Shown here in pieces: positions 6,165-13,042 of a DNA stretch of 14,660 nucleotides. Every line of letters starts with the position of its first letter. Positions within the stretch are counted from its first letter, which is position 1. Origin of the DNA: Armatimonadota bacterium (lineage in GTDB: Bacteria > Armatimonadota > Zipacnadia > Zipacnadales > FEN-943); contig JAKORR010000561.1 of the NCBI GenBank assembly GCA_029777735.1, positions 1-14,660 of the forward strand, read 5' to 3'. The notes beneath the pieces were generated by a model. It saw only the letters and a program-made list of their open reading frames with translations. It was not told the origin of the DNA and made no database searches. Made by a program: the position numbers and the translations under genes.

Positions 6165-6428
6165 ATGGCTAATGAGACACAGGGTACAGCCTTCTACGGT
6201 GTTGCTACCGTGGGCGAGCGGGGGCAGATCGTGATCCCCGCGGAAGCGCGACGGGCGTACGGCATTGAGCCTGGCGAGAAATTGATGATACTCAGCCATC
6301 CTTCCGGGCGGGCTCTGTTACTGGCCCGGGTGAGCGACTTCCTGCACATGATCGACCAGGTGCAGGAGCTGATAGCCAGCGTCACTCAAGCTGCTGCTGC
6401 CGAACCTCCCAAGGGTGATGACCGATGA
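6165..6428 (+). CDS. AbrB/SpoVT-type DNA-binding regulator heading the efflux operon
   Basis: An 87-residue protein. Residues 10-55 form a SpoVT/AbrB swapped-hairpin domain with the usual pattern GVATVGERGQIVIPAEARR, then AYGIEPGEKLMI and a final strand (RALLLARV). Proteins of this type dimerise through the hairpin and bind AT-rich or dyad DNA, as AbrB and MazE antitoxins do. Residues 56-76 add a helix (FLHMIDQVQELIASV) that could aid oligomerisation; the last ten are polar. The ATG has GGAGG 8 bases upstream. Its stop overlaps the start of the channel gene (ATGA at 6425-6428), so translation is probably coupled. No toxin gene is adjacent, so an antitoxin role is unlikely. Being first in the operon it most likely controls efflux expression and itself; this is inferred from position. 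Confidence 0.88.
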   Translation: MANETQGTAFYGVATVGERGQIVIPAEARRAYGIEPGEKLMILSHPSGRALLLARVSDFLHMIDQVQELIASVTQAAAAEPPKGDDR

Positions 6429-8002
6429 TCTGCGGCGCTCTTGTTGTTGTTTTCCTAGGACTGGTGGGGCAACAACCTGCCGAACCGCTGGTCCTCAGCA
6501 TAGATGACGCGGTGAGCATGGCCCTCGAACAGAACCGCTCGGTGAGGCGTTCTGCTCAGGCTGTGGAGGAGGCGATGGCCGCTCTGCGTCGGACCCAAGC
6601 CTACCAAGGGGTACGCCTAGACAGCAACGCGCAGGTCAGCGCCCAAGGGCCCTCCTCCGAGATCAACTTCCCCCTGCCTAGCGGCGGAAGCAGGAGTATC
6701 ACGACAATACCCTCCCTCTCGTGGAGCTTTGGCCTCACGGTCAGCCAACCAATCTATCACGGCGGGCAGTTGTACTACCAGGAGCGTCTCGCGGCGCTGG
6801 GTCTCGACACTGCGCGTATCGAACAGCAACGCCAGCAGCAGGCGGTTGTTAGGGACGTGCGCTCGCTGTTCCTGAGTGTCGTCCAGAGCCAACAACTGGA
6901 GCGAGTAGCTGCGGAAAATGTGTCCCGATCGATGCGGCATCTGCAGGACGCCCGTGCTCGGGTTGACGCAGGTGTGGCGCCCGGGTTCGACGTGATTCGT
7001 GCCGAAGCAGAGGTAGCCAATGCCAACGACGGACTGGTGGCTGCTCATGCCGTGGTGGACAAGACACTCGCTGCTCTGAAAACGTTGCTGAGCATCGACG
7101 TCACGCGGCCAGTGGAGTTGGAGACGCCGGACGCGCAGAGCTACGTCGATGTGGAGCCTTCTCAGACAATAGGCTTGGCGCTGGTGCGTCGGCCCGAAGT
7201 GTCGGCAGCTGACAAGGCCGTTATGCTTGCCGACGCCAGTGTGGGCCTGGCTCGCTCCGGCATCAAGCCCTCCATCGACATGTTCGCCAACTTCCAGAAG
7301 CAGTCCGAAAAAGGCCTTGGCGCGCATGACTGGACCTGGGCACTAGGCGTGCAGGCCACCAAGCCGATCTTCGACAGCAACCTGACCAAAGCGGCGGTTG
7401 AGGAAGCGCAGGCCAAAAAGACTCAAGCGGAGGAGACGGCCCAGCAGGTAAGGGAGGGGATTGCGCTGGAAGTTTACCAGGCCTGGCTGAGTCTGCAAGA
7501 GGCGCGCGAACGGATCGACGCAGCCGAGAAGGGTCTGGCGCAGGCCGAGGAAGCAATGCGTATCGCCGACCTGCGGTACCAGGAGGGCGTAGCGCCTGCG
7601 GTCGAGGTGACCGATGCACGAGCAGCGCTCATGGCTGCCCGGGCCAATCATGTGAACGCTCGCTTCGCCTATGAGCAGGCCAGGGTTGCCCTGGAGTACG
7701 CGATTGGCGAGCCAGTTGTGGTGAAAACAGACGAAACCGAAGCTCACCAGGCTGAGCCCGCTGGCGAGCAGGGAACCGCTCCCTCGCAGGGGCCACAGGT
7801 CTCGGAGCAGCCTGGCGGCGTTCTGAAGACAATGTCCGGCTTGGCAGTGCAGCCTCAGGGACTAGCACCACCTGGTCCCCAACCCACCCCGCAGTCCAGA
7901 CAGCAAACAGACAGAACCGATGAGCAGGACGGCGAGAAGACCGCGGCTCCGCCGCCTCTCCACAGCCGTTATCAAAGCACCCAAGTCCCACAGACCCCGT
8001 AA
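6425..8002 (+). CDS. TolC-family outer-membrane efflux channel
   Basis: A 525-residue outer-membrane factor forming the exit duct of the tripartite pump. A hydrophobic N-terminus (about 4-15) serves as export signal, though it lacks the usual basic residues; an in-frame stop at 6419-6421 rules out a longer N-terminus. Two OEP repeats follow, about 25-225 and 240-427. Each contains the family's helix-break motif: DAGVAPGFDVIRAEAEVANA at 181-200 and QEGVAPAVEVTDARAALMAA at 386-405. The strand regions near 95-115 and 282-318 would form the membrane barrel. The core ends near 430 with ALEYAIGEP. The remaining 95 or so residues are Pro/Gln/Glu-rich and probably disordered, making the protein longer than typical TolC homologues. 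The start overlaps the AbrB stop by 4 bases, and the adaptor begins 22 bases after its stop. Confidence 0.92.
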   Translation: MICGALVVVFLGLVGQQPAEPLVLSIDDAVSMALEQNRSVRRSAQAVEEAMAALRRTQAYQGVRLDSNAQVSAQGPSSEINFPLPSGGSRSITTIPSLSWSFGLTVSQPIYHGGQLYYQERLAALGLDTARIEQQRQQQAVVRDVRSLFLSVVQSQQLERVAAENVSRSMRHLQDARARVDAGVAPGFDVIRAEAEVANANDGLVAAHAVVDKTLAALKTLLSIDVTRPVELETPDAQSYVDVEPSQTIGLALVRRPEVSAADKAVMLADASVGLARSGIKPSIDMFANFQKQSEKGLGAHDWTWALGVQATKPIFDSNLTKAAVEEAQAKKTQAEETAQQVREGIALEVYQAWLSLQEARERIDAAEKGLAQAEEAMRIADLRYQEGVAPAVEVTDARAALMAARANHVNARFAYEQARVALEYAIGEPVVVKTDETEAHQAEPAGEQGTAPSQGPQVSEQPGGVLKTMSGLAVQPQGLAPPGPQPTPQSRQQTDRTDEQDGEKTAAPPPLHSRYQSTQVPQTP

Positions 8003-8024
8003 CTAACTAAGGAGCACCGTCACC

Positions 8025-9692
8025 ATGCGGAAAAGGGCAAAAAGAATCTGTGTAATGCTTGTAGTCATTGCGGTCCTGGCGGTGGTGGGAATGGTGCTTT
8101 CCAAGAAGGTAGCCGCACGCCGCGAGGCCAAGATCAACGAAAAGGTAGAAGAGGTAGTACCGTCGGTCTCCGTGATACCGGTGCAGATGGGCACGGTGAC
8201 TCAGAGCTTTGTACTGGACGGCACAGTGGAAGCTGAGACGGAGGTGGGCGTGTACTCCAAGATGGCAGGCAAGGTCAGCCGCGTTTACTACAAGGAAGGC
8301 GACTGGGTGCGCCAGAGGGCCTTGGTCGCGGAGCTGGAGCGCCGCGAGATCGTGGCCCAAGTCAACCAGGCCAAGGCCAGCCTATCGGCGGCAAAGGTTA
8401 ACGTGGCCAAGGCGCGCGAGGGCTATCGTCTGCAGCGCGTCAGCACATCGACATCTGTGGACCAGGCCGAAGCGAACCTGGTCTCTGCCAAGGCCAGGCT
8501 GGCGCAGGCCAGGACAGGCATCCAGATAACAGACGACGACGTCTCGACGAGCATTGCTGCTGCCGAGGAGGGCGTGCGCCAGGCCCAGGCTCGGCTGGAT
8601 GCCCTCAGGGCCGGCTCACGCACTCAGGAGAAGGCCATCGCCAAAGAACAGATTGCTCAGGCCAAGGCCAACATGGACACGGCCAAGCGCGACCTAGAAC
8701 GGGGACGAAAGCTGCTCGAGTCTAAGGCCATAGCCCAGCAGGAATTCGACGCGATGCAGCTTCGCTTCGACCTCGCAGCGGCCCAGTATCAGTCGGCCGT
8801 CCAGCAATCCAGCCTCATTCACGAAGGGCCCCGGGAAGAAGACATCCGGGCCGCCGAGGCACAGGTGGCGCAGGCCAAGGCCCAACTCGACAAGGCCAAG
8901 GCTATGCGACTGCAGCTTGAGTTGCGCCGGCGTGACGTAGAGGCGGCTGAGGAGGGTGTGCGGCAGGCCGAGGCCGCGTTGCGCATGTCCAGGGCATCTA
9001 CCATTAGGGACACCATCTCGGCCCAGGACATCAGGTCGGCAGAAGCCATGGTTGCCCAGGCGAAGGCGAACCTGGATTACGCAGAAGCCCAGTTGGCGAA
9101 TACCTTCATCTACGCGCCTGCGGCAGGTTTTGTGGTCAAGCGAGAGATAGACCCTGGCGAAATGGCCAGCCCCGCAGTGCCGCTGCTCTCACTTGTAGAC
9201 AACGGCATCGTGAAGGTTAAGTGTCCTCTGAGCGAGGAGCGACTGGAACTGGTGAGTGAAGGGCAGCCCGTCACGGTCACCTTCGATGCCCTGCCGGGGC
9301 AGGTGTTCACCGGGCGTGTGAAGGTCATCATTGCCGCAGCCAGTGCGGCGTCGCGATCCTTCGAGCTTCAGGTGAGCGTGCCCAACCCACAACGTCTCAT
9401 CAAGTCTGGCATGTTTGCCCGCGTGACAGTGGTGGAAAAGCGTGAGAGCGGTGTGCCGGTGATACCCTACGAAGCCGTGATCAAGTCGGAGACAGGGCCT
9501 CCATCTGTGTTTGTTGTGGAACGCGGTGTGGCGCGTCAGCGTCGGGTCCAAACCGGCTTGAGAGAGCACGATCGCGTGGCGGTGCTCAGTGGACTGATGC
9601 CTGGAGAACAGCTCGTGATCCAGGGGCAGACAGAGCTGGAGGACGGACAGAAGGTCAAGCCGGTGCAGGCCCAAGAGGAGGGCGGTCAATGA
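8025..9692 (+). CDS. Periplasmic adaptor (membrane fusion protein) with an extra-long alpha-hairpin
   Basis: A 555-residue adaptor linking the inner-membrane pump to the channel. A basic start and one hydrophobic segment (8-25) anchor it in the inner membrane; there is no lipobox. The first lipoyl half is at about 72-104, the second at 360-392 (FIYAPAAGFVVKREIDPGE), followed by a beta-barrel and membrane-proximal domain to about 545. Between the lipoyl halves lie some 255 residues of Ala/Gln/Lys/Glu-rich heptads, against roughly 70-100 in AcrA-like adaptors. The tip is probably RKLLESKAIAQQEFD (228-242), matching the RL-x-x-L docking pattern, and it sits midway. Breaks AGSRTQE (196-202) and EGPREED (267-273) flank it nearly symmetrically, and AAEEGVRQA occurs twice (179-187, 307-315). 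This resembles HlyD/YbhG-type adaptors of ABC systems. The ATG follows AAGGAG (8009-8014) by 10 bases. The stop overlaps the pump start (ATGA). Confidence 0.92.
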   Translation: MRKRAKRICVMLVVIAVLAVVGMVLSKKVAARREAKINEKVEEVVPSVSVIPVQMGTVTQSFVLDGTVEAETEVGVYSKMAGKVSRVYYKEGDWVRQRALVAELERREIVAQVNQAKASLSAAKVNVAKAREGYRLQRVSTSTSVDQAEANLVSAKARLAQARTGIQITDDDVSTSIAAAEEGVRQAQARLDALRAGSRTQEKAIAKEQIAQAKANMDTAKRDLERGRKLLESKAIAQQEFDAMQLRFDLAAAQYQSAVQQSSLIHEGPREEDIRAAEAQVAQAKAQLDKAKAMRLQLELRRRDVEAAEEGVRQAEAALRMSRASTIRDTISAQDIRSAEAMVAQAKANLDYAEAQLANTFIYAPAAGFVVKREIDPGEMASPAVPLLSLVDNGIVKVKCPLSEERLELVSEGQPVTVTFDALPGQVFTGRVKVIIAAASAASRSFELQVSVPNPQRLIKSGMFARVTVVEKRESGVPVIPYEAVIKSETGPPSVFVVERGVARQRRVQTGLREHDRVAVLSGLMPGEQLVIQGQTELEDGQKVKPVQAQEEGGQ

Positions 9693-12600
9693 GTCTCGCC
9701 CGCTTCTCGGTCCATCGTCCGGTTACCATTTTGATGGGAATACTTGCCTTTTTTTCCTTGGGCATCATGTCTTGGATAGGTCTGAAGATCGACCTGTTCC
9801 CAGACATCACCTTCCCCGTTGTGGCAGTAATTACCGTCTACCCTGGCGCAGGGCCTGAGGAAGTGGAGGAATACGTAACTAGACCTATCGAGGAACAATG
9901 TGGCTTGGTGAAAAACCTCAAGCACATTAGCTCTACTTCCAATGAGGGCCTCTCCATGGTCATCCTGGAGTTCAACTGGGGTACGAACATGGACGCAGCG
10001 TCCTTCGATACCCGTGAAAAGGTTGACCAGGTAATCCAGCAGTTACCCGACGATGCCGAACGGCCCTTTCTGGTCAAGCTCGATCCGCAGACTGTCTTTC
10101 CGATTATGACTTTGACCGTTACGGGCTTGAATGACATGCAGGAGCTGCGCAAGTTCACAGAGGACGTCATTCAGCCTGACTTGGAGAAGGTTGACGGCGT
10201 GGCTGCCGTGGACGTCTTCGGTGGCTTGCAGCGTGAGATTCAAGTCCTATTGGACCGTGACCGGCTAGCCGCCTACAACCTCAGCGTCGGGGACATTCAG
10301 CAGGCGATCGAAGCGGAGAATCTCAATCTCCCCGGCGGCAACATCAAGCTGGGCTCGCGAGAATTTACGGTGCGCACTGTTGGCGAGTTCAAGCATGTCG
10401 AAGATATCGAGGCCATAACAGTGGCTATCAGGGGCGGCGTGCCTGTGCGCCTGCGCGACGTGGCCACGGTACGGGACTCGCATAAGGAAATTCGTCAGTA
10501 CGCCAGGTTCAAGAATCAGCCGACCGTGGCGCTAGTTGTCCGCAAGGAGTCTGAAGCTAACGTCGTCAACACAGCCCACGCCATGCGCAAAGCGGTGGCG
10601 GAGATCAACGAACGTCTGTCCGGCAACCTTCGAATTACTGAGACCCAGGCCAGCGCGGACTACATCGAGCGTGCGCTGAAGAATATGTATGGTGTGGCCG
10701 AGGAAGGCGCAATACTGGCGATTATCATTATCTTCCTTTTTCTGACAAGTGGACGCTCCACCCTGGTTATCGCTACGTCAATCCCTCTCTCACTCTTGGC
10801 CACCATGACCTTCATGCGCTTCACCGGCATGACCCTCAATATGATCACCCTAGGCGGCCTCACATTGGCCATCGGCCGCATCGTGGACGATTCTATTGTC
10901 GTTTTGGAGAACATTTACCGGCATATAGAGGAAGGGGAAAGACCCTTCAGAGCGGCCATCCGAGGCACCGGTGAAGTTGGCTTGGCGATCATGGCTGCCA
11001 CCTTCACCACCGTCTGCGTCTTCCTCCCCCTCGGCTTCATCGGTGGCTTAGTGGGCCAAATCTTCACGCCCATGGCTGAAACGGTGGCTGTCGCGCTTCT
11101 TTCCTCCCTTGTTGTCTCGTTGACTGTGGTGCCGATGGCCTCCTCGCGGTTGTTGCGGTCTAACAGCACTGGCGGCTCCAGCTTCTGGTTGTTCCGCTGG
11201 GTCGAGCAGGTGCTGGCCCGTTGGGAATCAGGTTACCGGAAAGCAGAAGCCGCCTACGGACGGGCGATACGCTGGTGCCTGGGCCATCGTCTGCTGGTGC
11301 TGGGCCTAGCCGCTGGCATTTTCCTGTTCAGCCTTTCGCTGATACCTTTGGTTGGCGCCGAGTTCTTTCCACACATGGATCGCGGCGAGATCGGCATGGC
11401 GTTGGAGATGCCTGTGGGCACCAACGTGGAGACCACGAACCGTATTGCAGATGAAGTGGAGCGCTTCTTACTGTCCTTCCCAGAGATTGACGTACTGACC
11501 GCCACCGTGGGGGAGAGCGAAGGTCTTGGCTTGGGTAGTGTTCGCGAAGCCTCCTTCCAGGCCAAACTCAAGCCCCAAAGAGAACGCAAGCGCTCGACAG
11601 ATGACATAATCGCCGAGGTCCGGAAGAAGTTTGGCCACCGCCAGGGCGTGAAGATCTCCTTCGAAAGCGGCATCGGGGGCGGCCGGGCCCCAATCGTCAT
11701 CACCATTTACGGCGACGACCTGTTGGAGTTGGCGCGCATCGGCGAAGAAGCCCTGCCCAAGCTGCGCGAGGTGACGGGGCTGGTTGACGTTCGCCTCAAC
11801 TGGGAGCGAGGGGCGCCAGAGTACCAGATAACCATCGATCGCCAGAAGGCCGGGACCTACGGTCTGTCGACGATCCAGGTAGCTTCGGCAGTTCGCACGC
11901 TCGTGCGAGGCGAGGAGACCACGGAGTTCCGCCAGGAGGGCAAGGAGTACGACATCATGGTACGCCTGCCGGAGGAGGCACGCCGCGACATCAACCAACT
12001 CAGGGACTTGATGATTCCTGCTCCCAACGGCGCGCTGGTTCCTCTCACCCAAGTGGCCAAGATCGAGGAAACCGTCGGCCCCAGCCTGGTTAGCCGTTAT
12101 GAGCGCCGCCGGTCCATCGAGGTGCAGGCGGACAAGATTCCCGAGCGCCCTCTGGACGCTATCATCGCCGACTGCGACAATGTGTTGCGCGACCTGGACA
12201 TGCCCTCGGGCTATAGTTACGAGTTCCGGGGTGAGGAAGAGGACCGGCGAGAGAGCTTCTCGGGCCTGTTCCTTGCCCTGGGCATGGGTATTTTGCTGAT
12301 CTATATCATCCTTGCATCGCAGTTCGAGTCCATCTTTCAGCCCTTCATCATCATGTTGGCTATTCCGCTGGAGGTGATTGGGGCCTTTGGCGCGCTCCTG
12401 CTCACGGGCACGAGCTTGTCGATTATGGTGATGCTAGGCCTGCTGCTACTGACGGGTATCGTCGTGTCCAACTCGATTCTGCTTGTGAACGTGGTCAACC
12501 AGCTTCGTGACCAGGAAGGAATGCCTACACGTGAGGCTCTGATCCGCGGCGGGCAGTTACGCCTGCGTCCCATTCTGATGACAGCCCTGGCGACCATCGC

Positions 12601-12844
12601 TGCCATGATCCCCATGGCCTTGGCATTGCGCGAAGGATCGGACATATGGCGCCCGCTTGGCATCACGGTTCTAGGCGGGCTGGTGTCGTCCACCTTCCTC
12701 ACGCTGCTGGTAGTGCCCGTGGCCTATAGCGTGCTAGACCAGATTGGCACACGACTGGGCATCCCTGTGCACAGCTTGGTTGCTCCCGAAGAGGACGATG
12801 ACGAGACTTCTGGCCCGGGGGACCAGGCGGGAAGCCAGGCCTAG
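9689..12844 (+). CDS. RND-superfamily efflux pump, AcrB/HAE1-like
   Basis: A 1051-residue inner-membrane pump, close to AcrB in length, that should drive export of hydrophobic or amphipathic compounds by proton antiport through the adaptor and channel. TM1 lies at about 12-31, a large periplasmic loop at 35-335, TM2-6 at about 337-490, a linker and TM7 near 533-553, a second periplasmic loop at 555-857, and TM8-12 at 858-1015. The proton-relay Asp pair is D400-D401 (GRIVDDSIVVLENI), and R958 and T965 (RLRPILMT) match AcrB R971 and T978. The position of AcrB K940 is S927 (GIVVSNSILLV), so the relay Lys is missing, as in some other RND branches. The C-terminus is acidic (EEDDDE at 1034-1039). 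The start overlaps the adaptor stop by 4 bases. It is the last gene of the operon, 122 bases before the terminator stem. Confidence 0.94.
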   Translation: MSLARFSVHRPVTILMGILAFFSLGIMSWIGLKIDLFPDITFPVVAVITVYPGAGPEEVEEYVTRPIEEQCGLVKNLKHISSTSNEGLSMVILEFNWGTNMDAASFDTREKVDQVIQQLPDDAERPFLVKLDPQTVFPIMTLTVTGLNDMQELRKFTEDVIQPDLEKVDGVAAVDVFGGLQREIQVLLDRDRLAAYNLSVGDIQQAIEAENLNLPGGNIKLGSREFTVRTVGEFKHVEDIEAITVAIRGGVPVRLRDVATVRDSHKEIRQYARFKNQPTVALVVRKESEANVVNTAHAMRKAVAEINERLSGNLRITETQASADYIERALKNMYGVAEEGAILAIIIIFLFLTSGRSTLVIATSIPLSLLATMTFMRFTGMTLNMITLGGLTLAIGRIVDDSIVVLENIYRHIEEGERPFRAAIRGTGEVGLAIMAATFTTVCVFLPLGFIGGLVGQIFTPMAETVAVALLSSLVVSLTVVPMASSRLLRSNSTGGSSFWLFRWVEQVLARWESGYRKAEAAYGRAIRWCLGHRLLVLGLAAGIFLFSLSLIPLVGAEFFPHMDRGEIGMALEMPVGTNVETTNRIADEVERFLLSFPEIDVLTATVGESEGLGLGSVREASFQAKLKPQRERKRSTDDIIAEVRKKFGHRQGVKISFESGIGGGRAPIVITIYGDDLLELARIGEEALPKLREVTGLVDVRLNWERGAPEYQITIDRQKAGTYGLSTIQVASAVRTLVRGEETTEFRQEGKEYDIMVRLPEEARRDINQLRDLMIPAPNGALVPLTQVAKIEETVGPSLVSRYERRRSIEVQADKIPERPLDAIIADCDNVLRDLDMPSGYSYEFRGEEEDRRESFSGLFLALGMGILLIYIILASQFESIFQPFIIMLAIPLEVIGAFGALLLTGTSLSIMVMLGLLLLTGIVVSNSILLVNVVNQLRDQEGMPTREALIRGGQLRLRPILMTALATIAAMIPMALALREGSDIWRPLGITVLGGLVSSTFLTLLVVPVAYSVLDQIGTRLGIPVHSLVAPEEDDDETSGPGDQAGSQA

Positions 12845-12966
12845 AGTCGCGCGCTACGACCCACTCGGGTGATCAAGCACGACGCGCGGGCTGAGAGCGT
12901 TTCTGCGCGGGGACTTGATGTGGGTTCTGTGTGGTTTGACCTGACCCTATGTCGTCGCAAGGCAGA

Positions 12967-12995
12967 GGGGCGGGCCTAAGAGGCCCGCCCCTTTT
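12967..12995 (+). terminator. Intrinsic terminator of the efflux operon
   Basis: GGGGCGGGCC (12967-12976) and GGCCCGCCCC (12982-12991) form a perfect 10-bp GC stem around a 5-base loop, immediately followed by TTTT and then C-T. It lies 122 bases past the pump stop. On the opposite strand the stem is not followed by a T-run, so it acts mainly on the plus strand and shields the convergent gene from read-through. Confidence 0.92.
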
Positions 12996-13042
12996 CTCGC
13001 TAAGTGCCTTTTCTGTAGACTCGATCACAGGGACAGCGATTC

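Noticed and set aside
6165..6428. AbrB-like protein as antitoxin of a toxin-antitoxin pair
   Set aside because: The adjacent gene is a TolC-type channel and no PIN, MazF or other toxin-like frame lies on either side.
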